NCBI GenBank assembly: GCA_963070105.1
Contig: OY718807.1
Location: 10,230,483 to 10,294,482, forward strand
Source of the DNA: Litomosoides sigmodontis
Lineage: Eukaryota; Nematoda; Chromadorea; Rhabditida; Onchocercidae
DNA: 64,000 nucleotides
Direction of reading: 5' to 3'
Position numbers and translations under genes: made by a program. Below the pieces are notes generated by a model. The model made no database searches. It was not told where the DNA came from and saw nothing but the letters and a program-made list of their open reading frames with translations. Below, piece by piece: positions 37,779 through 51,318 of this stretch. Position 1 is the first letter of the stretch. Each line of letters begins with the position of its first letter.

Positions 37779-40365
37779 TCAGACAAATGCTATTCCTTCG
37801 TATTTGAACTTGCCAAAGAGTGGGACTTCTTCAAGCAAAACGTGACCCATTTCATGATTAAATACTGTTACATAACTGGCTACTGGGAATCCATCTTTTT
37901 CCTCTGATTTTAATGCCACAATTATTCGGTCATTCGTACCAGGAACAAACTGGAAAGCCGAAAAGCCTCTTGCACTGCTTAATGGTCCAATCTGCTGATA
38001 CTTGATGTTAGAAAAGTCCTCCGAAGCAATAAGTAAATAATTTGTGCCTGAAATAAGAAATACGAATACAATAATAAGTTTGTTAGTCATATTTAACTGC
38101 CACTTTTCGCCTTTAAATCCGAATAATTAAACACGAATAATTAAGAGCCAAACAAGAGAATCCAGAATATTTCTGATTTCAACTCTCTTTTAATCAGCAG
38201 AACCCAAAATTCCCATGACATATGTTTAACCTATATTTTGGGCACGTAATCGCAACGCAATTGAGTCTTGTACAGCTGCGCAGCATTATTACCTGTCCTA
38301 CCGAATTAATAAATGCTATAGGGAAATATTTTGGACTGAAATTTGAGCCTTATTTCCTATGCGCTCAAAAATTTTAAATTTTAAAATGTGCCTGATACAC
38401 ACAAGAAAAGTAAGTATTCACTGGCCTCTCTTTTCATCCTCTGCTTCGCTGTATGCTAATTTACTAGCTCTTCTTGGCAAAAAGAACCACTTCTTGTAAA
38501 TTTCTGACCACTGAACTGATTCGTGTATCATATAACCAGGCCATTCAATCCCAACTGCTGAACGTAATTTTTTGTATTCATTAACCCAATTAATATGTTC
38601 GACGCTGCCCTCAGGAGTTACAAGCTGAAAATATGCAGTATGAATTCGTTTTTAAAAACAGACACTTTTCCAAAATTCATATACTCCACAATACTTGGAT
38701 TTCAATTGCAAACAAATAATGTAAATATACAACAGTTAATAAGCTGAGAACAAAAATAACCTGGCCTTCTTTTATAATACCGTTATCTTGCAAAAAATTC
38801 ACTATTTTATTCGAACTACTTGGTCATTTTTTAATGTGCTTTCAATTCCGTATAAAAAATGTTAACTTTTGTAACAGAAAAGTCGGTAATTGTGAATGGA
38901 AAACTGTTGGTTCACTGTAATTAATTTCTGCTACAAGAGTACAATAACTATTTTATGCATTTATTTTTTATGAATTATGAGAATGTACCTTGATCCACAT
39001 CGGGTTCTCGTTGATAACAACACCTTCTGTTGTTGTCCATTCTTTCCCAAGTCCACCAACGTAAAGATTCCCATTCTTAACCGTCATCCACTCACCTTTG
39101 AAACCTTTTGTTGTATTTCCAGCACCGTCACTGAGATAAATCTTAAATTGGTGTAATCTTGCACTCTGCCTTAGAACCACAGAGTTTTCAAAAATACAAT
39201 TCGAAGAAAATGGTAGAATCTTTATACCAAATAATCAAAGCGAATGAAAAAAATCATCGTGCAAAAATCAGAGTGAAAAACAACCCAGGGATAAGCCACG
39301 CCTTGTTCTATACGATAAATAATTCCAGTTCGGTCATCTATCGATAATAAATTTCCATCAAAAATGACAAGATCCGATAGCTCCATCGACCGTCCACCAC
39401 CAGCAATTGTCGAATAAAGTGGAATCTACATGAATAGCTTTATGTACATGCACAATGCGCTTTTTTTGTTCCTGTTATGGTACGGCTAGCAAGAGGAGAT
39501 ATAACACTCACAAGCAATCATGTCTGATAACTTCAACGTCTACAGAAGCAAAATATTTTCAAAAGCCAATTCATAAAAAGCATAAGAAAATTTACTGGTA
39601 AACATATTTACTGATGGAAATTCAAATCCATTACAGAGTTCACAATGGAAGCTAACTTGCAGCGAAGTTTTGCTTACAAAAAATCGACAAATACAACCTG
39701 CTCATTGCTGTTCCATTTGATAGATGCTTCAGCATATTCCTTATTCACCGTAAGAACACCAAATTCTATAAAGCTTTGCCACAGATTTTCCTCCGTCGGA
39801 TGTTTACTACTTTTGTCGAGATCCGTCACAACCATTATACGGAACTGACGGGATCCATCGGCCAACAAAACTTCATGTCCTATAAAAAAGTTTGTATTAG
39901 AAAAGTTACCGTGAAACTCGAATCTTATAATGATTACTGTAGTCCCTCCCGAAAAACATCATTTCCTTAAAGTACAAGTAAAATATCGTGGGTAGTGGAA
40001 GGTAGAACAAACTGCTCCAATATATCTCAGTTGTGCAGTGCTACAGGAAATATTGATGATCACCAAGTGAATTAATAATGTAGTCTTGCAAAGCCATAAT
40101 CGGAATGAAAAACCATGGACCAAATGATCTATGAATAATTCATCCTTAAATGGAAAATATCAGCATTAATGACCACTCAGTATTTACCGAGTTGTGACAT
40201 ATTATACGGTCGACGATGGCACCCTGGTTTTTGCATGTTTCTCGTTAATGAAATGAATGATGCACATAGAATAGCTATGAGTACAGCAACAGTTATGGAT
40301 GAACCGGTTGGCAACCCGTACGTATCATTCTTCTGCATTTTCGTGCATATTTTGAGATTAGCCAT
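37779..40365 (-). CDS. apy-1: Apyrase / calcium-activated nucleotidase (CANT1 family), membrane-anchored
   Basis: Six exons: 40188-40365, 39698-39879, 39285-39425, 38989-39141, about 38426-38624, and 37779-38047; about 373 aa. The N-terminus carries one hydrophobic segment ([18 protein letters not shown]), a type II signal anchor, so the enzyme faces the ER/Golgi lumen or the outside. Family landmarks: [92 protein letters not shown] and [11 protein letters not shown]. These enzymes hydrolyse UDP/GDP (or ATP/ADP) with calcium and act in ER/Golgi glycoprotein quality control or outside the cell. Joining exon 5 to exon 6 in frame requires an unusual donor (AG|GCCAGT) or a base error. A second ATG at 40338 is an alternative start. 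Confidence 0.9.
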
Positions 40366-41179
40366 GCAAATGAAATTCGTATCAATTATAGCGGACTGAA
40401 ATCATTTCACGTGATATACCACAAATACTACGTCCAACAACTACTCACCCTTTTAAGATCGGTCCTTAAACGCTACGCACGAATACTTTGTTAGAGGAGC
40501 TGTCTCCCAAACAAAAGTGTTTTTGACGAATACAAGATTATCAAGAGATAAGCTCGATTTCATCGCTTCAAAACAATTCTAAAACACAAACGATAGCACA
40601 GAAACGGAAACCACCATACCCAACCCTTCCTCTCCCTTCATAAATTACCATTCGACGGCGTTTTCCGCAACTCGAACGCAAACCACTTCCGCTCCCCCTC
40701 CTCCATCATTTCAGCGAGACTTAGCGCAGTTAGATTAGAGTTAGCTTGGAGCTATGTAAAAACTTGTGGGCGATTTAATATTTCAAGAGTTCTGCCGACA
40801 GGTAATGAACTTCTCACTTCACGTTCCATATCATAATTAAGTCTCCTTTCCTGACTGACTGAGGCACTTTTCAGCAAAATAAGATTATGAAAGAGGAGTT
40901 ATAGATTAAGGTGAGGGTAGCGACTGACGATAAGCAAGGTGGCGACAAAGAGTTAACTCCCATTCTACCTAACAGCTGCCCTCTCCGATGAGTTGGGATT
41001 GTTGAGGATGAGAAGTGTATCATTCAGGACAGTTAGCGTAGGGAGCCTGGACGAGTGCACTGAAAGGAATGAGAATGATAGTAGTTGTTTGACGGCTTCC
41101 AGCTAGAAGAAGATGCTATCAAAATTTGAGAGAAGGGAAGAAATACTGATAACAAGTACTAATATCATCGAGCTGTAGA
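40366..41179. other. Upstream region of the apyrase, possibly with non-coding exons on the plus strand
   Basis: This contains TTTCAG at about 40718 and a good donor CAG|GTAATG at about 40800 on the plus strand, which could bound a non-coding first exon of the plus-strand fragments downstream. No coding potential is recognised. Confidence 0.3.
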
Positions 41180-41813
41180 GCATTTCGCCGTCGCAAAAGT
41201 GACTGTAAGGGGAAGCATTTGTAGTTTTGAAGGCGAAGTAGTCCCTCTCGAGAATCGCTCCAGCATTATCGGTTTTCGGTACCATCTGCTCTACGGTTTA
41301 CTCGAAGATGCAACAGATATGAGTATCTTGAGGGCTTCAGCTTTATCTTTTGCTAACCAATGGAATCTCCAGTGTGTCCACATCTCCTAACTGTCCCAGT
41401 TGACTTAAAATATTACTGCAACATATCAGCATCATATCAAAGGATTGCTCCAAAAATTTGCTCGGTCCTGAGCACCTTTTCACTTTCTGACGCAGAAGCT
41501 GAAAACTATCAGTGGTTACAGCAAGCCGCTATTAGTTTAATCAGTCTAGGCAAAAAAGCAGCTCCGTTCATTGAGTGCCTTCCATAATATACGTTTTGAG
41601 AATGTGATATTTCTTTGAATATCGACGAGTTTTTCTTAAACAGGTTGAAAAGTGGGAACAAGGGGAGGAAGTTAGAATTAACAATAACGGAGATCTCTCC
41701 ACTACTTGGATGCTTCGTAAAAACATCAATTTACAAACGCAAAAATGTTTTGCAAAAGAGTTAGAGGTAAAAGATGGCAAAGTAGAACTGACTATTCTAG
41801 TCATGGCACAATG
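41180..41813 (+). other. Unresolved coding fragments (gene or decaying pseudogene)
   Basis: Three plus-strand segments look protein-like but do not join cleanly. The first (about 41180-41356) includes FRYHLLYGLLEDATDMS and ASALSFANQWNL. The second (about 41357-41585) includes SLSDAEAENYQWLQQAAISL. The third (41645-41813, after a TTAAACAG acceptor) includes KCFAKELEVKDGKVELTIL and ends at a stop. I recognise no family. The first-to-second and second-to-third junctions change frame, and no strong donor restores phase, so it may be a gene with unusual splicing or a pseudogene. Confidence 0.3.
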
Positions 41814-42487
41814 AGATACAACTGCAACTACAGCATGGAGGGAGCAAAACGAAAGAATTTCAAGCGATGCTTGCCAATGTTTCTCAGGCGTTTCGTCAGT
41901 GTTTCACTACTGATAGATTTGCGTTAAATGTATTGCGGAAGAAATTAACTTAATTGATTGACTGCCTTTATTCTCAAGTAGCTGAACTCCAAACGGTTTC
42001 ATAGTTGTTTACTTTTGTGACAACAATAAAACAGTAATATCTCCTCAGATAGCAAAAATTTTATGGAAAATTTATCAAAAAGTACAATCACAGACTCAAA
42101 ACAGCTGAAAAAATTGAAATATAAACAGACAATAGAGTAGTCCTATTCATAGCCCAGTATGTCTCTTCTCCATTTTGAGATGCATTTTTTTCCAAAACTA
42201 GATAAAAATGTTTTCTATAACATCTGAAGGCTGAAAGGGAAGATATACAGCATACAAATTTTCATAAGAGATAACAATAATTTTAACGCCTTTCCAGTGG
42301 TTCGATGCTACCTGAAAAACAACACCCATAAATACCGTAAGATCTATCGATCACATATCCAAAATTGTTTATAATGGCTTCTGTGACAGACATCGTGTTC
42401 CTCAATACACGCATATATCGGAAACATTATTATTTGAAAAGGAAATATCGGAACATAAAGAGATGAAATTACATTTAAAAAAGGAAT
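41814..42487. other. Intergenic region
   Basis: 3' flank shared by the plus-strand fragments and the TANGO1-like gene. AT-rich with no feature recognised. Confidence 0.35.
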
Positions 42488-45400
42488 TTATTCAAAAAAG
42501 AAACTTTTTGGTCGTGGCATTGGTTTTTTAATCATTGGGCCCGGAGGTGGAACACCAGAAAGAAGTGCCATTTCTGGAGGAGGAGAGCGACCATCATTTG
42601 AGCCACCAGACGAATAGTGCAATGTTCCGCTTTTACTATTTTGCTTACTAAGGACAGCAGGCATTGAATATCCGGGAATACACCAGGTCGGCAAGTAATC
42701 TGGATGAAAAGGACGACGGCCATGTGAACGTGAACGCATTCTTCTAGCTTCCTGAAAACGACACAAAAAGCCATTTATATCCAAAAAAGCAAGTTAATCA
42801 AATCAACAACTATTAAAAGCAACAAAAAAACATTTTCTTCCAGGAGACAGATGTTAAAGATTTTTGACTCACTTAGCCAATATGGGCTACATTACTTGGG
42901 TGGTTAACTCTTTTCTGCGTAGTATGATAAATTTATTCCATGCAAAGGAGTAGTCAAATTTACAAATAGTCCTCTATAGCACTTCCAATTGACTTTATAA
43001 TGGAAAGCTTGATGAGTGAACCGACCTTCTTATGACGTGATTGCAGATTACCTACGTCAATATTATGCTCTCGTTCTCTAACACTTCGTCGTTGTTTCAA
43101 TCCTCTACTCTGGCTTACATTACCATTTTCTTGCACGACATCATTTAACTGAGGATCCACCTTTTTTAACAGCGACGATTCTCCACGAGATAAAAAAATC
43201 TACAATGAAGCCAAAACATAAGTAAGCTGAATTCCTTACGGACCGTAATCTGAACTCCACCTAAGAATGAGTTTCACATTACTTTAGAAAAGCCTATCCA
43301 AAAGACAAACTGAATTGGAAGGACAGAAGAGGAAAGAAGGAAACATACATGGAGCTAGGTTAGATATGCGCTAATTTCAACCCTTCCTTTTCCCTTTTCA
43401 CTCTAATTCCTTTCATTTTTGCTGTACAGTGACTAAAAAATTTATCCGTCAAATAAACGAATGTTCCATTAAACTGTTATCTGTAATCAGCTCTAATTCA
43501 CTCAAAACTTTATGTAAAGCAAACCTCGGGTGACTCGTCATCCCATAAAGGTCGTACATGGGGCAATAACGGTGGTGCAGCTAGATCATTGTTAAGTGAT
43601 ATACCATAATCACGGTCTGATGATGATGACGCCGAGATATTCAATACGTTAGCATTGTCAAGTAAATTAGATGGTGGGATCGACATATGGGCTTGCTCCA
43701 ATGACTGCAATTTGAAATTTCAAGGACAAAAAAATGTGCGATAAAAGGCTAATCTTGCTCGCAAATAAAGATGAGTAAAACCATCACAAATCCCAGAAAA
43801 CCTGCTGCTGCTGCAGAGCTGCTATCGTCTGTTTACATTGACGTATTTCATGAAAATTACGCGTCTCCAATTTGGCATATTCTGATTTCAAACGCTTTAA
43901 TTCTTGATCAGTTTCCTACAAAGCAAAAGGCTTTGAGCTATCAACATACAGCTATTCAAAAACCACTTTAAATAAATGCTATATCCACCCTAACAAAATA
44001 TCAATCGTCAAAAAACAAACTATAAAAAAACGTATGCAAATATCTAATTTCATTTATCTAACAACAAATCATGGATTAAAAAGTGTACATTTTCGCAGAA
44101 GTAAGTTCTTCCTCATCGTCAGATAAGCGTCTCAAGAAAACATAGGCAAAACATGCCAATAGTCCAAAAACTATAAAATGAAACTGGTTGAATTACCAAT
44201 AATTTGAACTCCACAGCTTTTTTTTGGTCCTCCAGTCGCCTTACTTCTTTTTGCCATTTCATCAACTCATTACGTATCGTTTCTGTTAATTCTTCTGTAC
44301 TTCGTAATTTTGCTTCCTTCAATTGAATAGAACGATTAAAATAACTACTTACAAATGTATAACTAGTGCGTCCCTTTTTCTCAAAAACGTACTCGTTCTT
44401 CGATCATTCCTAAAATTTTTTTGAATTGATTTTGCGCTTCAATCCTTTCTGCTTCCTTCGCTTCCACTTCTTTCAATCGTTTCGCAGCTTCTGCTTCCGC
44501 GAATTCAACCTTGCGCATCAAATGATCGCGTTGATTTAATTGCTTTTGCAGAGCCAACCTAAATATTCCATACTAGTAGCGCTAAAAGCTAAAGATGACA
44601 TGAAAACTTTCAAAGAACTTCGTTGTAATCAACAAGGTACTATCTCCACCATATTTTCCCCAGAATCAGAAAATTAACAATTGAGTGAATTACTTAGTAC
44701 AAAAAAAAGTCACCGAAATCTTATATTACTCTTACTCGAAGGAGAGATATAGTCATGTATAACCAAAAGAATGGTAATCATACAATCAAATGATTGCAGA
44801 ATAGGAAGAAGCTACATTCTCTGCCACTAAAAATACATCAAAGTGCTTGTCCTTATCGGTTAGAATTGTAGTTCCAGTCATACTTTGCTAGGTCTAAATC
44901 AGACTCGACAGTCTTTAACTGCACTCTGAGTTTCGCAACTTCTATAATTTCGGTGGATGAAATTCGTGTGGCCGCTACATGATCCTTTTTTTGTCTTTCT
45001 GGTACTTCCGCTTTTGATTGATCGTCTACATCGAATTCACCAAAATCCGACCAACCACTTTCACCTAAACGAACCTCATAAACACAGAAAAAAAACGGGC
45101 AAGTTCTCGAGATTTTTTACACATTAATCTTGTTCCTTTGTAACTATACTTCCATTACATTTTTTCAAATGTGCATCTTATATGCCTGCTCTAAACTGTT
45201 TCGTTGAATCCATTTTATGCAGTTAAGAGAAGATGGAACACTTCTAAACGTTAAACACAGAGCTAACCATCCCAACGTAACCAAATAACAACATAGAATA
45301 ATAAACGAATGGTAGCAAATGCAACAAGTGACAATAATAAGTGAATAAATAAAGAGAAGTGTACGAGCAAAAATTTCTAATTCAAATTAATCTACAGTAT

Positions 45401-48400
45401 AAAAAAAATTAACCATTTATATCATCCTGTACTTGCTCTCCGTTATCGGCCTCAGCAGCTGATGATCTATCACCGGCGGTAACATTACGCGAATGATGAA
45501 TTTCATTTATAATCTCTGACAACTGAACAATCTCGTTTTGAAGCTCTTCTACACGTTGCTGTAGTATTCTGCTTTCTGACAAAGACGTCTGCAAAAGTAT
45601 ATGCTCGAAAAGTTACTTTTCAAAGTTTGATTTCTGTGGAAGAATAGACTTCTTTGAGAAGAAATAACAAACAGTTTCGCCATACAGCTTCTTGGATCAC
45701 CCAGATTTAAACGTAAAACAGAAAAAATTTATTAAAAGAAACATAATGCACAAATCTAACTTTCAACTGATCTTTCAAGTTATTAACTTCGAGTGAATGT
45801 GAATTTGCATCCGACTCAAGGCGTATTAATTGTGCACTTTTTTTGGCAACTTCACTAACCAAACGTTTGTTTTCTTCACGCAACGTATCCACGGTGCCAT
45901 GTATTTCACATGATTGCTTTGTTAGCAACTACAATGTATTTCTTTAAAAATATCATAGACAAAATCAGAATTATTCTGAGTCATAAACCCTGCCGTTAAA
46001 TTAGTGACAACTTTCTCTTACTCTCGTTTACAAATGATAAAAGAACAATTCTTTCCGAATTCCAAAACATGCGTCACAATTCGCGAAAACTTAACTATGC
46101 TAAACATCTACTTTCCATATAATGACAAGTACCATTTATGATTTTACACTCATGATGAAAAAAAGAAAACCTCATTTTTTTCCCCAAGATTTCTATTCTG
46201 CTCTATTAAATCCGTGCATTTCAAACGTTCTTTTTCAACCATTTGACTAGCATCGTCCAATTCTGCTTTCAGATTATCATGTTCTTTCTCAAGCATATGA
46301 CATCTACAAGGTAAAGCTTCAGTCTGTTTTTACATGATAAAGCCCAAAACAACAACTACAACCTTAATGAAAATGTAAAAATATAAAGAAAAAAACAATA
46401 CTTGGTTTTCAACTGGCTCATTTCCAATTGCAAATTTTTCAACTGCTCGTCCGCCTCAGTATTCCACGCATTTTTCCTTTTCTCCATTTCAGCATGCAAT
46501 AACTGAAACATACGATTAAAAATATCGAAAACATCTATGTTTATGTTTCATCGAAAATGACTTCATAGTCTGTATTCACAAAAAAAATCACGAAAATATC
46601 TTGCTGCCTCAGAACAATTTGGCAATTTCTCCAACTCACAGATCAATATGTACAAGATTAAGAAAAAATGTAACATTTTCATAGGTTTACGAAAAAAAAA
46701 AAGAAAAAAAAAGGGTATAAAGTGTGCGCGATACATATATATATATATATAAATTTACCATTATTTGGGCTTCACGTTCTCTGATAGTTGTCAGTGCATT
46801 GTGTAGTATTTTTCGATCAAAATTATCCTTGTCAAACGTATCCGCAAAAATTAGTGTTCGTAATAAATGAATAAACAAACAAACAGGAACAAAAACTGTC
46901 ACCAAAACTCCTGCAAAAAAAAAGTTCGTTATATTTCACACAGAGAAAAAATGGAGATCGGACGGTCGTCATTAACAAATTACGAAAGAAATACATTAAA
47001 CAAAATGAATTTTACAAGCCTCCATATATCAACAAAACAAATGAAATGCAGGAGGCAGACCTCCTAAATAAAGCTCAGGATATAGTTAAGGGTCAGTTTG
47101 TCGACGATTCCGAGCAAATTGCATAAGCAATACCTGCATCGTCAATGTTATTTATTGATGTGGGCAGCATATATCGCGCAATGCCAATAAATTTGCTGAG
47201 CCATCTCCTAATCACAAAGAAATATTCCGCATCCAACTTTTCATCATCCTTACGAGTGCTGTAAGCATCATCGCACTCACTTTTCATGCAGTAATCCTAT
47301 AAATTGGAAGAACAATACAAGAAAACCCTCGACCATCATTTAAAGAATGACTAATCACATCTCTAATTTCAATTCCGCGTCATTATCTCGCTTCTTCTCA
47401 GAAGGCAACCAAAAAGCAGAAATAATCCGCTGCATAGCTGTTGGAGTTGCGACAAAACAGTGTTCACTAATGTATCTTACTTACATTTTATCTAATTAAT
47501 CACCTTTTTCCCCTAATAATACTCTTCACTGTTCATTGAAAAATCAGCTACATTGCAAAGTCAACCAATAAGGACCACAAAATTTTTTTTTGATTCCATC
47601 AATGGTGGTTGTTTTTAAATAAATCAAATCAGTTTATCTGTCTATGAGGCATATATGCATATTGTACACAAATTTTTGATGAATTCAAAATTTATGCGAT
47701 CCTTTTTAGCTGCTGAGTATGAAAATTTTTTGATGCTAAAAAGAATTTACTGATATAAAGAATTTAAAAAGAATTTACTGATATAAACTAGCATACCAAT
47801 CCATTATCCACAGTATTTGCTTTCACTTCACCCTCTGTTTGTACAGATCCATCCGCATTCCCCCCCTCTATGTCTGTTCTTGCTTTAGGATTACTCTGTG
47901 TTTCCTAAAACATCGATAAAGCTAATGAAGAAGCACAAAACAGAAAGTCATTATAAGTCATCCGATAACCGATTTTCTTTCGATATTACTGATAATTTTC
48001 GTGTGTTTTTCTAATCTAAATATTTCTCCATTATCATAACGTTTTTCTTCCATTCAAGTGCAAGTAAGATTGAATCAGATATTCCAATCAGAAAACGAAT
48101 AAGCTCCTAAGCATCTCAACAATTCCGGTCGAATACAACCACATTAAATTAAAAGTAAAACGATGCACTGTTTACCTTAGAAAAACTTTCACCATCATTT
48201 ATTTCGGCCAATTCGTACGCAGACATGATTAAACTTTCCACATAGATATTAGCAATAATTTAACATCCAAACTGACGTACCTGTTCTTTACGTGAAATAC
48301 TTTCGACTACTGATGCACTCGCGTCATTGAAACTTGTAGAATCTTTCGATGGTATGCGAGAGAGAGACTGAAATGGTGGTGGCTCTGGCAAATTATGGTC

Positions 48401-51318
48401 CACTGTGGTTGTTTCTACATCTTTTTCCTCTGATTCAGGTTCCATTTTTACTGCAGATCCGAATTCAGACAATGCTGTAGCCGGGTTAAGCTGTGGTGCA
48501 GCAAAGATAGCTGCCGTTGGCTCGGTATGAGGAAAAGCAGATACATTGTCACCTGTGAGGATCCCCGCACTATCACTTGGAAATGGCGCTGATTCAGTAG
48601 TATGATGCTTTTCCAGAGGAGATGATGGTGCTGATGATATAGAGAAAGAATTTGAATGACGGTTGTTTACTGGTATTGGCGATGTTCCATCTGATATCGT
48701 CGTTACCGACGGAGAAGGAGAAATTGATGAAGAGTCAACTGTTTTAGAAGAAATATTTGGTAAGGATACGTTAACTGAAGACAGAGAGAATTTCATTTCT
48801 GATGTATTGTCCGATGTAAGGCCGAGATTGGATTCAAGAACATCAACTGATGAAGGAGTTGTTATAACCCTTTGGTGAGGCAAATCAATATTAACATGCT
48901 GCATTGACACTGGATGAACGGGTTGACTGCGTAACAAATTCTGCGCATTCACATTTGCAGCTTGTGGAGTTTTTTCCTGTGGCAATTCAATTTCCGGAAG
49001 ATTGTTTTTTGCTGCAAAATTGATGCTATTTGTAGCAGGTGAGGGCAAATTTCCCGATGTAGTTTCTTCTGCAGCTGACGGAATTCCAGGCACCATCACT
49101 TCAGGAACATCAGGAATGACTTCTGAGATTGGTCTCGCATCTGGTGGAGACATACGAGAGGCAGACCCATACATTAAATTTTGCTGTGCAGAAATTCCTG
49201 GCATGACCTTGAATTCAGATTCGAGACGAGAAATCTACAATAACAACAACCAAATAAATGTGCATGCTAAATCCAACCCAAAGCATTTCCAAACGTTAAA
49301 GAAGCACAAGCAAAAAAAACCATGCAGATCCTGAACCTTCTGCTGATGAACTGAAGTAACTGTCTCGCTATTTGTCTGCTGTGGTTCATTCGCTGCAACA
49401 TTTACAACAGGAAGTGGTGAAATTGCCTGGAATTACGAATAGACGGTAAAGAAATCAGTGTCAATGACGGCATACTGGGGAACTTACGTAAGATCACTTT
49501 TAATACACCTCACCATAGCACACATTAAATCGTTTCACGAAAGCGATGAAATGTGTTTGACACAAACAGCCCTACGTGCACTAAAAATGGCTTTTCTCTA
49601 TGAAACACTACGAAATATAAGAAACAGTTCAACGGCAGAGAAAGCTACTTCGGCTTCAGAAGAAAGTACAGTAGAGTGACGCGTATGCTGAACAATTCGG
49701 ATGCGTTCATGAGAATCTGTGTGCACGCCATGACCATAATAATGTCCGTGTTCTTGTGGAAGACCATGATCAAAAGAATGGCCTTGTTCATAACTGTTTG
49801 AATGTTCATTACCTTGATGAATTCCAAAATATTAGTAACGAAAAAAAATAAACAGTCTGACCAAAAAGGAAAATATCAGTTCTAGTCAGAGTTGTCTTTC
49901 AACACTCGTAGAGTACCTTTCAATCAAAAATGAAAATTAAGCTAGAATATATCATTCAACTTTTCGAGTGGCAAAAGCTGGCAAAAGCTAAAATGGAAAA
50001 ACGCAAAAACTACTTTGCAAATTAATAAAATCCAAACATATTTAATCCATCAATCCAGAAGCAAATTTACACCACTAAATTCAACAAAGAGAACCTTCAG
50101 TGTCAGAAAAGTAACCCAACGCAGCATAGTCGATTTGCTCTGTTGATAACTGTCTTTCGATAGAAAGACGCTTCGCGTTCACTTCATAGTCCTTAATTAA
50201 CTCTGGCAATGCTGCTTTGATACCTTAAAATCATTTTTCCAGCAACAACTAACATAGGATAATAATATCCGAGATCAAATACGTTTCGATACATTCATAT
50301 ATAAAGCACAGTCATCAGGTAAGATGCAAAAATGAAGGCCAACTCAAATAAGAGGTAAGAGAAATTGTCGTTACCGACTAATCTGTGTGAAGGATGGTCG
50401 TGTGGATCTCTACTGACCATAAACATCGTTTTGTTGGACACAACCGCTTTTTTTAGGAACTCCACGTAATCATCGAGATTAATATGCATTGAAAAAAAAT
50501 TCCCTTTCCTTGACGGTTCGCGGACGAGCTGCAAAGAAAAAAACACAAAAACCACAGTATCTAATTGAAATCAACAATAATATATGCTGCAAGAAACCGA
50601 AACGAATGTTTGAAATACTAAATCCATGCTCGAAACAGAAAGATTAATTTGCTAAAGTTTTTTTGAAGACCACCATCTTTACAAAAAAAGCTACTTCCTC
50701 ATGTTGACAGTTCGCGAATAAGGAACAAGTACACGCTTACTGCGCCTTCCATTAAATCCGTTCGATCACTGAATTTAATTGCATACACACTGACAACATC
50801 GTTTTCATTAGGTGATAGAAATGACTCGTGAGAAGCTAACGATGAGCGATGAAATTTTCCTTCGAACAGTTTCTCTAAATTTTAAAGTAAAACTAAAAAT
50901 GATATTGGGAATACAAGAAAAAATAATCAATACGTTGCAGGCAAAATGCTGCAAAATTAATGACTTGACAAGAGAATAAATTATTTTAATAGCCTTCTTA
51001 ACAACTAACAACACAGAAGGGTAAAAAATGAGAAAGTTATTCCTGCAACAACTAAAAAGTCTATTGTGATGGATTAATAACATATGTGAAAATATATAAA
51101 ACAATTTCTTCGACAAACATAGGGGATTAACTAAATCTCGAGATTTCTCGGTTGTAACCGACCATCGCATCCCTTTGCCCATCCACAAAAAAATTAGCTT
51201 TCAAGAGATTAGAAAAATTATTACCTGAACAAGCTTCATCGCCACATAATTTCGTTTTCTTTGCAATCGATCCTAACGATGAATTTAGTGAGAAAAGTAC
51301 TGCTAACCACACAGTTAC
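42488..51318 (-). CDS. MIA3: TANGO1/MIA3-like ER export factor (5' end incomplete)
   Basis: About 22 exons. 51225-51318 encodes a hydrophobic signal-like segment (VWLAVLFSLNSSLGS) followed by CGDEACS. 50741-50874 and 50375-50528 continue an SH3-like fold as in MIA (FLSPNENDVVSVYAIKF). Next come a short helix, a His-rich exon (49670-49812), and a Ser/Pro-rich luminal exon (48281-49234). A TM helix (VLVTVFVPVCLFIHLLRTLIF, about 46850-46910) follows. The coiled coils run through exons at about 46503 down to 43800, including IEVAKLRVQLKTVESDLD. The Pro-rich C-terminus (42488-42752) contains GVPPPGPMIKKPMPRP. This order (luminal SH3, TM, coiled coils, proline-rich tail) is that of TANGO1, which recruits COPII at ER exit sites to load collagens and other bulky cargo. 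No ATG is in frame in the first exon, so the start codon lies in an upstream exon not found. The exon near 48180-48240 has an unclear acceptor. Confidence 0.78.
47738..47787. repeat. Tandem duplication in a TANGO1-like intron
   Basis: AAAAAGAATTTACTGATATAAA occurs at 47738-47759 and at 47766-47787 (period 28 bp). Confidence 0.9.

Noticed and set aside
51225..51318. GTG as the start codon of the TANGO1-like protein
   Set aside because: The exon has a good acceptor (TTTTATTCAG) immediately upstream and opens in phase 0, so the real ATG is more likely in an unseen upstream exon.
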